This document shows, one piece after another, positions 8,375 through 17,005 of a stretch of 64,000 nucleotides of DNA. The stretch comes from Roseiarcus sp963823165. Its GTDB lineage: Bacteria > Pseudomonadota > Alphaproteobacteria > Rhizobiales > Beijerinckiaceae. Location: contig CAWGKV010000029.1 of NCBI GenBank assembly GCA_963823165.1, forward strand, positions 81,395 through 145,394. Reading direction: 5' to 3'. Made by a program: the position numbers and the translations under genes. The number at the start of each line of letters is the position of its first letter. Within the stretch, counting starts at the first letter, position 1. Below the pieces are notes generated by a model, which was given only the letters and a program-made list of their open reading frames with translations, was not told the origin of the DNA and ran no database searches.

Positions 8375-9304
8375 TCACTGTGTGTCAGCTGATCCGGGCG
8401 GTCGCGGCGCCGTCGCTGCCGCGGTCTGGCCGGAGGCGGACTGCGCTGAAGCGGGCTCGGCGGACGCGGACTGCATGGACGCCGGCTGCTCCTGAGTCTG
8501 CGCCGGCGCGGGCGCCTCCGCTGCGCGCACTCCAGGGTTTTTGAGGAAAGCCTCCCACTGTTCTTTCGTGCCGTAGAAGGCGTCGCGGTCGACCTTCGTG
8601 CCGATGCCCGGGATCCAAGCGTCGGACTGGTACTGCCACAGGCGCCATGCCCGCCCGCCGTATTTGACGGCCGGGTGGTATTTGGTCGAGCGCACCCAGA
8701 TCGGGTAGTTCGAGAAGGCGCCGTCAGAGAGGATCGCTTGATAGAAGTCCACCGTCGTGTAGATGATCGGCCGTTTGCCGTAGTGACGCTCCATCTCGTT
8801 CAGCATCACCTGCATGTCGGCGATGGCGTCTTCCTGGGTGAGATGGCGATGGCAGGTCTTGGAGGTCGGAGTCGCCTCGACGTCGAGCACGGGCGGCAGG
8901 GCGTCGTCCTCGACCGGCGCGTTCTGCTCGAAATTGGCCATCTCCTCCATCGGCGGCCGGCACCAATAGACGAAATGATAGGCGCCGCGCGGGATGCCCG
9001 CTTCCTTGGCGCCGGTCCAGTTGGCCTGGAAGCGCTCGTCGGAACGGTCGCCGCCCTCGGTCGCCTTGATCCAGGCGAACTTGACGCCGCTGTCGGCGAC
9101 CCTGCTCCAGTCGATCGCGCCCTGGAATTTCGAGACGTCGATACCGTGGATCGGATAGTCCTTGGGCTTGGGATAATTGCCGGAAAAGTCGTCGCTGACG
9201 GCGTCCAACGGGCTGCCCCCGCCGCAACCTGACAGCTGCAACGCACCAAGCGCGAGCAAGAGTCCGCTCAACGCAGCCGGTACAGTCGATTTTACGTCCC
9301 GCAT
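8375..9304 (-). CDS. GH25 family muramidase (lysozyme) lipoprotein
   Basis: A 309-residue glycoside hydrolase family 25 protein that should cleave peptidoglycan in the periplasm or at the outer membrane. With the ATG at 9304 it begins with a lipoprotein signal peptide ending LQLSGC (lipobox). GIDVSKFQGAIDW near residue 50 and the catalytic region LPPVLDVEATP near residue 135 are diagnostic. The last 60 residues are a low-complexity tail rich in Ala, Gln, Ser and Pro. It is divergent from the polysaccharide deacetylase gene, sharing a 180-bp promoter region. Confidence 0.9.
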   Translation of the reverse strand: MRDVKSTVPAALSGLLLALGALQLSGCGGGSPLDAVSDDFSGNYPKPKDYPIHGIDVSKFQGAIDWSRVADSGVKFAWIKATEGGDRSDERFQANWTGAKEAGIPRGAYHFVYWCRPPMEEMANFEQNAPVEDDALPPVLDVEATPTSKTCHRHLTQEDAIADMQVMLNEMERHYGKRPIIYTTVDFYQAILSDGAFSNYPIWVRSTKYHPAVKYGGRAWRLWQYQSDAWIPGIGTKVDRDAFYGTKEQWEAFLKNPGVRAAEAPAPAQTQEQPASMQSASAEPASAQSASGQTAAATAPRPPGSADTQ

Positions 9305-9484
9305 TCTCCGCCCGTCGTAAATCCCCGCCGCTCGTCCCCGGACGAAGCGAATTCGGAGCTTTCTGACGCAAATTACAGCGATCCTGGTAACGCTCCGGTA
9401 AACGTCCGCCTGCGGCTCGAGGCCCTTGAACCGGCGAGTCGCGGACATCAGATAGGCCTTTCACGCAACGAACGGAAATTGTCA

Positions 9485-10411
9485 ATGCGGAACGCGGCGG
9501 CGCTGCTGGCGCTGATCCTTAGCGCCGGCGTGGCGATGGCGGCGGAATGCGGCCCAGACAAGCTCGGCACCGAGCGGGTCCAGCCGGTCGGCACGCAGGG
9601 CGGGCTCGAAGTTGGCCTCAAGACTTATCCGCGAACAATCCCGCTCGCCGACCACGAAGTCATCTTGACCTTCGATGACGGCCCCGACGCGGTCAACACG
9701 CCAAAAATCCTCGATGCGCTCGCCGCAGAATGCGTGCGGGCGACCTTCTTCGAGATCGGCCGCAACGCGGAGGCGCTGCCGCAGATCGCCCGCCGCGAGG
9801 TGTTGGATGGCCACACCGTCGCGCATCACACCTGGTCGCATCCGCAGCCGACCCTGCGGTACATGGGCGACGCGGCGGCGCGGGCCGACATCCTGAGAGG
9901 CATGATCGCGGTCGAGAAGGCGGCCTATCATCGCGACTTCGCCGGCCTCGACCCGAAGGAGCCGAAGGATCTGAAGCTTGAGGCGCCGTTCTTCCGTTTC
10001 CCCGGCTTCGCCGACACCGAGGATCTCAGGGGCTGGTTCGCCGCCAACGACGTCGGCATTTTCGGCGTGGACCTTTGGGCGTCCGATTGGATCGAGATGA
10101 CGCCGGAGGAGGAGCTGAAACTGGTGATGAGCCGGATCCACCGGAACGGCGATAAGGGGATGCTGCTCATGCACGACAACCATCCCTGGACGGCCGCAAT
10201 GATGCCGATGCTGCTCCGGGAACTCAAAGCCAAGGGCTACAAGATCGTGCACATGGTGGCCGGGCCGGGCAAGGGGCCGACCGTGCCGGCGCCGCCCGGC
10301 TGGACCTCGGAGACCGAGCGGGTTATCGGCGCCTTGAAGCCGCGGCTCGAGAAGTCGGCCCGCAGGCTGGCGCACGGGCCGATTCCGGTGAAGCCTGCGC
10401 CGACCGAGTAG
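9485..10411 (+). CDS. Polysaccharide deacetylase (NodB homology, CE4), exported
   Basis: A 308-residue exported carbohydrate esterase family 4 protein. ATG 9485 gives a signal peptide, MRNAAALLALILSAGVAMAA. Motif 1 is TFDDGPD (about residue 60, catalytic and metal Asp), motif 2 is HTVAHHTWSHP (metal histidines) and motif 3 is RFPGFADTED. Such enzymes remove N-acetyl groups from peptidoglycan or other polysaccharides. Its divergent neighbour is a muramidase, so the pair may act on the same cell-wall polymer. Confidence 0.88.
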   Translation: MRNAAALLALILSAGVAMAAECGPDKLGTERVQPVGTQGGLEVGLKTYPRTIPLADHEVILTFDDGPDAVNTPKILDALAAECVRATFFEIGRNAEALPQIARREVLDGHTVAHHTWSHPQPTLRYMGDAAARADILRGMIAVEKAAYHRDFAGLDPKEPKDLKLEAPFFRFPGFADTEDLRGWFAANDVGIFGVDLWASDWIEMTPEEELKLVMSRIHRNGDKGMLLMHDNHPWTAAMMPMLLRELKAKGYKIVHMVAGPGKGPTVPAPPGWTSETERVIGALKPRLEKSARRLAHGPIPVKPAPTE

Positions 10412-10835
10412 CGCAGCGTGTCCCCGGCGGCTTCGGGGGAGGCAGAATCCCGACTTGCGGGGAAGAGCGGGGAATTTGGCGTCTTTGGCCGCAAGGCGTC
10501 CTCAAAAGCTCAGTGCTGTCGGCGCGGGCGCGGAAATGGAATCCGGCGAGAGATAATTTGCGCCGGTTTGCGGGGCATCGGTTTGGCCCACCCACGTCCT
10601 GGTTATCCTTGCTATGGCCCAGTAAGAACGCCCGTCATCCCGGTTCGACCGCCAAACTGCTGCGCCATCTGTCGTCCCGCTCCGCCGCGGCTGGGTCAAG
10701 GACGCCCTCAATCCGTCATTTTGCTGTCCGATGGTTCACTTCAGCGTTCGGCCGAGGCCGGGCGCGCCGTCACGACCGAGCGGCGACCGGTGCGCAAAAT
10801 TTCGGCGTCCGTTCGGCGCACCGGGAGGCGCCGAC
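10412..10835. other. Intergenic stretch with no recognised gene
   Basis: I see no supported gene or conserved RNA in these 424 bp. The only notable piece is CCCGTCATCCCGG near 10630, resembling half of the palindromic repeat seen at 19170-19189. The promoter of the small gene at 10836 must be here. Confidence 0.4.
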
Positions 10836-11096
10836 ATGGCTAGTTTGCCGGCCGACGAGGATTACGCTCGGGCCGTTCTGTCAATTTTCCAGGCAAGACG
10901 AGTCCAGGCGCGACAGTCGCTGCGCATGCACGAGGTCAGGGCCGCCTTCCTGCTCAAGAACATGGGCCGTATCGCCGACTTCGAGGCCGCGCTTCAGTAT
11001 GCCGCAAGCCGGGGCTGGCTGGCGCTCGCCCTGGACATGATCCGCCTGACGACACCCGGGGCGGAAGAGATGCAGACGCTGCCAGCCTTCGGCTGA
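10836..11096 (+). CDS. Small hypothetical protein (86 aa)
   Basis: ATG 10836 is preceded by GGGAGG at a good spacing of 8, which supports translation. The product is helical and basic-amphipathic (MASLPADEDYARAVLSIFQA, then AFLLKNMGRIADFEAALQYA) and could be a small winged-helix or helical DNA-binding-like protein, but I do not recognise a family. No operon partner is apparent. Confidence 0.5.
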   Translation: MASLPADEDYARAVLSIFQARRVQARQSLRMHEVRAAFLLKNMGRIADFEAALQYAASRGWLALALDMIRLTTPGAEEMQTLPAFG

Positions 11097-11115
11097 TCCG
11101 GCCAGGTTCTTCGGC

Positions 11116-11247
11116 TCAGCAGAGCAGGGCAAGGCGCCAGACGACCAGGCCCATGAAGGCGAAGGCCACGGACACGCTCGCCAGCATGGGCGAGAATGCG
11201 AGCATTGCGACGAAAATCGCAAGCGCTGCGGCGACGAGCCACCTCAT
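11116..11247 (-). CDS. Possible small membrane protein (43 aa)
   Basis: From ATG 11247 the frame encodes two contiguous hydrophobic segments (WLVAAALAIFVAMLAFSPML and VSVAFAFMGLVVWRLALLC) and nothing else. The pattern is that of a small two-helix membrane protein. No good ribosome binding site is visible, and the frame could be chance in GC-rich DNA. Confidence 0.3.
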   Translation of the reverse strand: MRWLVAAALAIFVAMLAFSPMLASVSVAFAFMGLVVWRLALLC

Positions 11248-11579
11248 GGACGCCCAATCGGTTTCCTGGGGAGCCGAGGCGACAAGAGACAGAATTGCGG
11301 ATATCCCGTCCCCCGGTGGAGCGCGGCGTAAGTCCCCGTACACCGTCCACCCCGGCTCAGTTCACCCGGTTAACACTTTTTCAATCGAATTGCAACTGGC
11401 AAAGTTGTGCCGAAGCGGGCATCCAGACAGTTTTGCGCACTCACATCAGGCGCGAATGCACCTGACGCCCTCGGATTGAACCTCTGGCCAAGAGATCGTT
11501 CATATATTAACGACTGCCTTCGAGCCCGCCCGGTCAGGCCGGCGGCTTTATGGCAAAACAGCAGGACCGCGAAGCGAAA

Positions 11580-13205
11580 ATGAATTTCGATTACGTGATC
11601 GTCGGCGGCGGGTCCGCCGGCTCGACCCTTGCGTCGCGGCTTTCGGAAAACCCTTCGGTGACCGTCTGTCTGCTCGAGGCGGGCGGAGACGGGAAGGGGG
11701 TCCTGATCCGGGCGCCCGCCGGCATCGCGCTGATGATTTCCGGCCGGCCCAAGATCAACAACTGGGCTTTCGAGACCGTCCCGCAGCCCGGTCTCAACGG
11801 CAGACGCGGTTTTCAGCCCCGCGGCAAGGCGCTCGGGGGGTCCAGCGCCATCAACGCGATGCTCTATGTCCGGGGGCATCGCTCCGATTACGACGACTGG
11901 GCCGCGCTCGGGTGCGTGGGCTGGTCCTTCAGAGAAGTCTTGCCGTACTTCCTCCGGTCCGAGGCCAATGAAAAAGGCGGTGATTCCTGGCACGGCGATT
12001 CCGGCCCGCTCCAGGTCGCCAACCAGAAAAACCCGCGCGCGATCACCGACGCCTTTCTGCGCGCGGCAGGCGAACTCCAGCATCGGGCGAACGCCGACTT
12101 CAACGGACCGGAGCAGGAGGGGGTCGGCCTCTACCAGGTGACCCAGTTTCATGCGCCCGGGAAAGCCGGGGAGCGCTGCTCGGCCGCGGCCGCCTATCTT
12201 CATCCCCGCGAAGGCCGCGGCAATTTAACCATCGTGACCAAGGCGCACGTGACGAAGATCGAATTCGACGGCAACCGGGCAAAAAGCGTCCGGTACCTGA
12301 TCGGCGGGAACGAGCAGAGCGTCGGGGCGAACCGCGAGATCATCCTTTGCGGCGGCGCGTTCAACTCTCCCCAGCTTCTGCAATTGTCGGGCGTCGGCCG
12401 CCCGGACGATCTGCGCCGGCACGGGGTCGAAGTCTTGCATGAACTGAACGGCGTCGGGCGGAACCTGCGCGACCACCCCGATTTCGTCCTGGCCTACAAG
12501 TCGAACGACACCGACCTGCTCGGCCTCGGGCCCGTGGGAATGATTAAGACCGTCAGGGACATTATTCGGTGGCGGAAGGACGGGACGGGACCGATCGCCT
12601 CCCCGGGGGCCGAAGCCGGCGGCTTTCTGAAGACGGACCCGTCGCTCGCGAGGCCCGACATCCAGTTGCATTTCGTCGTGTCGATCATCGACGACCACGC
12701 GCGTAAGCTCCACCTCGGATATGGCTTTTCTTGCCATGTCTGCGTGCTGCGCCCGAAATCGGCCGGCCGGGTGTTCCTGCAGAGCCCCGATCCCATGGCG
12801 GCGCCGGCCATCGATCCCGGCTTTCTTTCCGACCCGGAGGATGTCCGCGTTCTGACCAAGGGGGCGAAGATGACGCGGGCGATTCTGGAAGCGCCCGCGC
12901 TGGCCAAATATCGGAAGAAGGAGCTTTACACGAAGGAGGGTATGACCGACGCCGAGTGGGAAAGCCATATCCGCGCGCGGGCGGACACGGTGTATCATCC
13001 CGTCGGCACATGCAGGATGGGCGTCGACGAGACGGCCGTGGTCGACCCGCAACTGCGGGTGCGCGGCCTCGAGGGCTTGCGCGTCGTCGACGCCTCGATC
13101 TTCCCGACCCTGATCGGCGGCAACACCAACGCCCCGACGATCATGATCGCGGAGAAGGCGGCCGACATGATTCTCGGCAAGCCGCCGCTGCCGGCCGTTC
13201 CTTAG
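11580..13205 (+). CDS. GMC family FAD-dependent alcohol/choline dehydrogenase-like oxidoreductase
   Basis: A 541-residue flavoprotein of the glucose-methanol-choline family. The FAD-binding motif is VIVGGGSAGSTLASRLSE at the N-terminus; the second signature is GAFNSPQLLQLSGVG and the active-site histidine region is TVYHPVGTCRMG. VDASIFPTLIGGNTNAP closes the FAD site. I start at ATG 11580, giving the conserved MNFDYVIVGGG; an ATG 30 bp upstream is possible. Family members oxidise alcohols to aldehydes; no aldehyde dehydrogenase or BetI regulator is adjacent, so the substrate is open. A truncated IS lies 50 bp downstream. Confidence 0.88.
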   Translation: MNFDYVIVGGGSAGSTLASRLSENPSVTVCLLEAGGDGKGVLIRAPAGIALMISGRPKINNWAFETVPQPGLNGRRGFQPRGKALGGSSAINAMLYVRGHRSDYDDWAALGCVGWSFREVLPYFLRSEANEKGGDSWHGDSGPLQVANQKNPRAITDAFLRAAGELQHRANADFNGPEQEGVGLYQVTQFHAPGKAGERCSAAAAYLHPREGRGNLTIVTKAHVTKIEFDGNRAKSVRYLIGGNEQSVGANREIILCGGAFNSPQLLQLSGVGRPDDLRRHGVEVLHELNGVGRNLRDHPDFVLAYKSNDTDLLGLGPVGMIKTVRDIIRWRKDGTGPIASPGAEAGGFLKTDPSLARPDIQLHFVVSIIDDHARKLHLGYGFSCHVCVLRPKSAGRVFLQSPDPMAAPAIDPGFLSDPEDVRVLTKGAKMTRAILEAPALAKYRKKELYTKEGMTDAEWESHIRARADTVYHPVGTCRMGVDETAVVDPQLRVRGLEGLRVVDASIFPTLIGGNTNAPTIMIAEKAADMILGKPPLPAVP

Positions 13206-13256
13206 GGCCGGGCGGAGCGCGACAAACGCATACTTGTTCACCGAAGTTCGACGACG

Positions 13257-14615
13257 TTGGCCCCAACCAGAACCAGCGACGAGGCTACATTATTCGTGCT
13301 CGATCAGGGCTCGCGCCTGTCGGCGGTTCGGCTGGCGGGCGGCCACGCCGTCGGCGCGGCGCTGGGCATGGTCGGGTTCGACGAGGACGGCCTTTACGAC
13401 AATCTGGATTGGCTGGCTGACAACCAAGCCGAGATCGAGAGCCGGTTGTTTGCTCAGAGAGAACCGGCCTCGGCGCCCGACGTCTTTCTCTACGACGTGA
13501 CCAGCACATACCTCGAAGGCGAACACAACGCCTTTGCCGCGTTCGGCTACAACCGGGATCGCAAGTCGGGTAGGCGTCAGATCGTGATCGGCCTGCTCGC
13601 CGACGCCGACGGTCGCCCGCTGTCGATCGAAGTCTTCAAAGGCAACACGCCCGACGTCAAGACGTTCTCTTCGCAAGTGAACAAAGCCGCCGCCCGTTTC
13701 GGGGCCGAGCGGGTCACCTTCGTCGGCGACCGCGGCATGATGAAAGCCCCACAGCGCGCCGAAATCACCGCCGCCGGCTTTCATTATATCACCGCCATCA
13801 CGAAAGCGCAGATCGACGGCCTGATCGCAGCCGGCGTATTGCAGATGGACCTGTTCGAGGACGCGCTGGCCGAGGTCGAGGGCTTGGACGGCGAGCGGTA
13901 TGTGGTGCGCCGCAATCCCGCCCGCGCCGAGGAGCTGGCGGCTTCGCGAGCCGACAAGCTGACGAGGCTGCACACCTCTGCCGAAACGGCCAACGCCTAC
14001 TTGAACGAGCATCCGCGAGCGGCGGCGAAGACGCAACTGGCCAGGCTGAAGGCCAAGTCCGAGACGCTCGGCCTCGACAAGGTCGTCCAGGTCGCCGAAC
14101 AGGAGCGGCGCGTCGTCGTCACGGTGGAGGAGGCCGCATTGGCCGAGGCGGCGCGCCTCGACGGCTGCTACGCGCTACGCACCGATTTGCCGAAGACCGT
14201 CGTCGGCAAAGAGATCGTGCACGACCGCTACAAGGACCTTGCCCACGTCGAATGGACGTTCCGCGACTCCAAATCCGTGCAACTCGAGATGCGGCCAGTC
14301 TATCTGCGCGACGAGAACCGCACGCGCGGCCACGCCCTCGTCGTCATGCTGGCCTATCTCCTGGTGCACGCCCTGCGCCAGCGCTGGCGCGACATCGACC
14401 TGACCGTGCAGGAAGGCCTCGACCGGCTCGCCAGTCTCTGCGTCGTCGAAGTGATCATCGGCGGTCGGTCCTCCTACAATCAGGTCCCAACGCCGCGCGA
14501 CGACGTGCGCCAATTGTTCGGAGCCGCCGGCGTCGCCATTCCCGCCGCGCTGCCCCTCGACCCGGCCCGCGTAGCCACCAGGAAAACCCTAACACAGCGA
14601 CGAAAAGCGAAATAA
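13257..14615 (+). mobile_element. IS1634-family transposase, N-terminally truncated
   Basis: A 452-residue DDE transposase of the IS1634 (IS4-related) group. VFLYDVTSTYLEG (about residue 80) carries the first Asp, VTFVGDRGMM the second and LAHVEWTFRDSKSVQLEMRP the Glu with the YREK-like region. IS1634 proteins usually carry about 80-120 more residues at the N-terminus, so the left part of the element is missing. The only possible start is a TTG without a clear ribosome binding site. I see no matching terminal inverted repeats. It is probably inactive. Confidence 0.8.
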
Positions 14616-14647
14616 GGTCAACCCGTTATCGGGAGCGCGCTAAGCCT

Positions 14648-14670
14648 GATACGGGGGAACATCCGTATCA
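14648..14670. repeat. Perfect 8-bp inverted repeat downstream of the transposase
   Basis: TGATACGG at 14648-14655 is complementary to CCGTATCA at 14663-14670, with a 7-base loop. It lies 33 bp after the transposase stop. It could be a transcription end or part of the old right end of the insertion sequence; no T-run follows, so I do not call it a terminator. Confidence 0.4.
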
Positions 14671-14822
14671 AGCCACCGGAAGTAAGCTCGCCCCACCCAA
14701 TGGCCCCGCTGACCACCAAGCTTTCCGGCCGCGATTGATGCGTGCCGATCAAGGTTAAGGCCAGTTTCCATCGAGAGGGGGGACCGGAAACACGCCCACT
14801 ATGACGTGACAACAGTCCTGCG

Positions 14823-14850
14823 AAAAAAAAGGGCCTCGGTTCGCGAGGCC
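14823..14850 (-). terminator. Rho-independent terminator of the Gly/Trp/His-rich protein gene
   Basis: On the minus strand the stem GGGCCTCGCGAACCGAGGCCC is directly followed by eight T. It lies about 16 bp beyond the stop of the minus-strand gene at 14866. This is a classical intrinsic terminator. Confidence 0.8.
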
Positions 14851-14865
14851 CCGAGGCGGGTTTTC

Positions 14866-15237
14866 TCAGCAGATGTTCACGAGTCGCTGGCCAAGATAGT
14901 TGCCGTACCCGTCGTAGATTGGCCTGTAGGCGGTGCAACTGCCTCCGTAGTACGGCGCCGCGAGCAGGGCGCCCGCAGCCAACCCGCCCACGACCGCCGG
15001 CCCCCACCAGCCGCCCCCGCCGTACCAGCCCCCGCGCCAACCTCCTCCGTGCCAGCCGCCGCCGTGCCAACCGCCTCCGTGCCACCCGCCTCCATGCCAC
15101 CCGCCTCCGTGCCAGCCGCCTCCGCCGCCTCCATGCCAATAGCCGGCCGCCGCCGGCTCGGCAGTGGCGATGACCGACGCCATCAGCGACACGACCGCAA
15201 GCCCGGCGATCAACGCCCTGGATATCGCCTTACGCAT
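14866..15237 (-). CDS. Secreted Gly/Trp/His-repeat protein
   Basis: A 123-residue exported protein. AAAGGAG lies 5-6 bases before the ATG. The signal peptide MRKAISRALIAGLAVVSLMA (cut near AAA) is followed by eight or so WHGGG units (residues about 33-75). A conserved C-terminal part then reads GWWGPAVVGGLAAGALLAAP and YDGYGNYLGQRLVNIC. The same C-terminal pattern ends the protein encoded at 44281-45003, so the two are paralogues. Repeats with His and Trp could bind metal or scaffold surface material; this is inference. It has its own terminator and is monocistronic. Confidence 0.8.
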   Translation of the reverse strand: MRKAISRALIAGLAVVSLMASVIATAEPAAAGYWHGGGGGGWHGGGWHGGGWHGGGWHGGGWHGGGWRGGWYGGGGWWGPAVVGGLAAGALLAAPYYGGSCTAYRPIYDGYGNYLGQRLVNIC

Positions 15238-15830
15238 TTCGAACTCCTTTCACTGTCCCCACAACAGGTTCTGGTCTGGCACGATTGGGTCCGACGCGAT
15301 GTGAGCCGCGTCACGCTCCTGTAACGGTCTGCGAGAGGTCCCGCTACGAGATGCGACCGGAAGCCGTCCTGTCTGGGAAGGCAGCGTGATTGACAGCCGA
15401 GAAGGGAAGGGGGGAGGGTCGCTGTGTGGTATCAGCCCCTCCCCCGACGCCGGGAGGGGAGGCCCGGCGGCGCCCTGCGAGAAGGGGTCATTCCCGCCGA
15501 GGGTGAGCCACACATACGGACTCGGGAGTGGCCTTCCAATTATGCGTTGGCATGCCCGCCTAAGCCCCAGGGATGGCGCCGGCGTTCATCGCAGACGGGA
15601 CTGATGGACTCCACGAGGGCCCTGGAGGGAGAGACGGTATGTGGCGGCCAGCCTTGCAGGCGGGCGAATGTTCCCGGGAAATGCCCTTCCGACTGAATCA
15701 GTCGCCGTTCCTGGCGCGGCGCGATAACGTCATTCCAAGCATGCCATTTGTAAGCCCTCTGTAGTAACGGTTGACAGGCAAGCCATTGATAATCCCAAGA
15801 ATTCCGCCCTGCTGCTATTCCACAGATTAT
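15238..15830. other. Long intergenic stretch before tRNA-Leu
   Basis: I see no supported gene in these 593 bp. It carries a GC-rich palindromic segment at about 15424-15505 (CCCCTCCCCCGACGCCGGGA and GGGAGGGGAGGCCCGGC) that loosely resembles the dispersed repeats near dnaE2. The rest has no recognisable coding signature. Confidence 0.4.
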
Positions 15831-15917
15831 TGGTGCGGTCAAGAGGACTCGAACCTCCACTCCGGTTAAAGAACTAGCACCTCAAGCTAGCGCGTCTACC
15901 AATTCCGCCATGACCGC
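15831..15917 (-). tRNA. tRNA-Leu (anticodon GAG)
   Basis: The minus strand folds as an 87-nt class II tRNA: acceptor GCGGTCA/TGACCGC, anticodon stem CTAGC/GCTAG with loop TTGAGGT, a long variable arm, T loop TTCGAGT and an encoded CCA at 15833-15831. The anticodon is GAG (complement of 15881-15883), which reads CUC/CUU leucine codons. No integrase or duplicated 3' end is seen beside it, so it is not visibly used as an attachment site here. Confidence 0.95.
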
Positions 15918-16111
15918 ACATGGGGACTCCGCGCATGGGGGCGCGAAGCGGAAGGCGCGTCGTCTAACAAATCGTCCTGGCCATGACAAGCGTGGCCGCT
16001 TGCGCTGCTCTTGCGCTGCTCTTGCGCTGCGAGGCCTCTCCAGGGGCGGATGGAGGGACGCCGCGGACGCCTTCATTTCCGCAAATCGCCGCCATGACGA
16101 ACGACGCTCCG

Positions 16112-17005
16112 TCATCCCCGCAGCGCGGGCATTGCGGCGACCGGCCAGAGCGAGCACTCGCGGCAGAGACGCTCGAGTTCCACCGGGTCAGGCGAAGAAT
16201 CGAGCGTTTCGCCATGCAGCACGGCGCGATGGATCCCGCCGGTGATGAAAAGCGCGTCGAATCCGGCGTCGGCCGCGCCTGCAATGTCGGTTCTCATTCC
16301 GTCGCCGACAGCCAACACCCGCCGCCTATCGATCGGCGCGCCGCGCGCCAGTTCGGCCAGCGTCACAGCGCGATCGTAGACCGGAGGATGAGGCTTGCCC
16401 GCGTAGATGACCGAGCCGCCGAGTTCCTCGTACAGGCGAGCCAGGGCGCCGGCGCAAAAGACAAGGTCGTCGCCGCGGTGAATGACGATGTCCGGATTTG
16501 CGCAGATCAACGTCAGCGAGCGAGCCGCGAGCGCGGAAAGTTCGGCTTCGTAGTCTCGTGGCCTCTCCTTCTCGTCGTCGCGCAGCCCGGTGCACAGCAC
16601 GTAGCGGGCGTCCTGGTGCGAAACGCGAGCCGGGCGGCGACCCGCCACCTTTTCAACGGCGTCGAACAGGCCGAGATCGCGTTCGGGCCCGATGTGGAGG
16701 ACCGGGTCGTCGATCCTTTCTTTGATCAGTTGAACGGTGACATCGCCAGACGTCACGATCGCGTCGAAAGCGTCGGGGTGGACTCCGAGCTTCAGCAGCT
16801 GAGGGGCGATCATCGCGGACGGCCGGGGCGCATTGGTGAGAAGAACGACGACGCCGCCTCGAAGTCGAAAGGAGGCGAGGCAATCCGACGCCTCCGGGAA
16901 TGAGGTCACGCCGTTGTGCAGAACCCCCCAAATGTCGCACAGAATCGCATCGTAACGACGCGAAATCTCCCCGAGCGCCGCGATTTGCCGGACCAGCGCG
17001 GTCAT
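16112..17005 (-). CDS. HAD superfamily class IIA phosphatase (TIGR01459-type)
   Basis: A 297-residue NagD-like hydrolase. Motif I is AILCDIWGVLHNG (with DIWG in place of the usual DxDG), motif II is LLTNAPRPS and the C-terminal motifs are AGKPHPPVYD and VLAVGDGMRTDIAGA. The IWGV variant fits the TIGR01459 subgroup of sugar- or nucleotide-phosphate phosphatases; the substrate is unknown. The ATG at 17005 has GGAGGAGC upstream and overlaps the MFS gene stop in an ATGA, so the two genes are translationally coupled. A much longer frame upstream is an antisense-like shadow inside the MFS gene. Confidence 0.85.
   Translation of the reverse strand: MTALVRQIAALGEISRRYDAILCDIWGVLHNGVTSFPEASDCLASFRLRGGVVVLLTNAPRPSAMIAPQLLKLGVHPDAFDAIVTSGDVTVQLIKERIDDPVLHIGPERDLGLFDAVEKVAGRRPARVSHQDARYVLCTGLRDDEKERPRDYEAELSALAARSLTLICANPDIVIHRGDDLVFCAGALARLYEELGGSVIYAGKPHPPVYDRAVTLAELARGAPIDRRRVLAVGDGMRTDIAGAADAGFDALFITGGIHRAVLHGETLDSSPDPVELERLCRECSLWPVAAMPALRG

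Noticed and set aside
15831..16100. Integrated element at tRNA-Leu
   Set aside because: No integrase, no repeated tRNA end and ordinary neighbouring genes.
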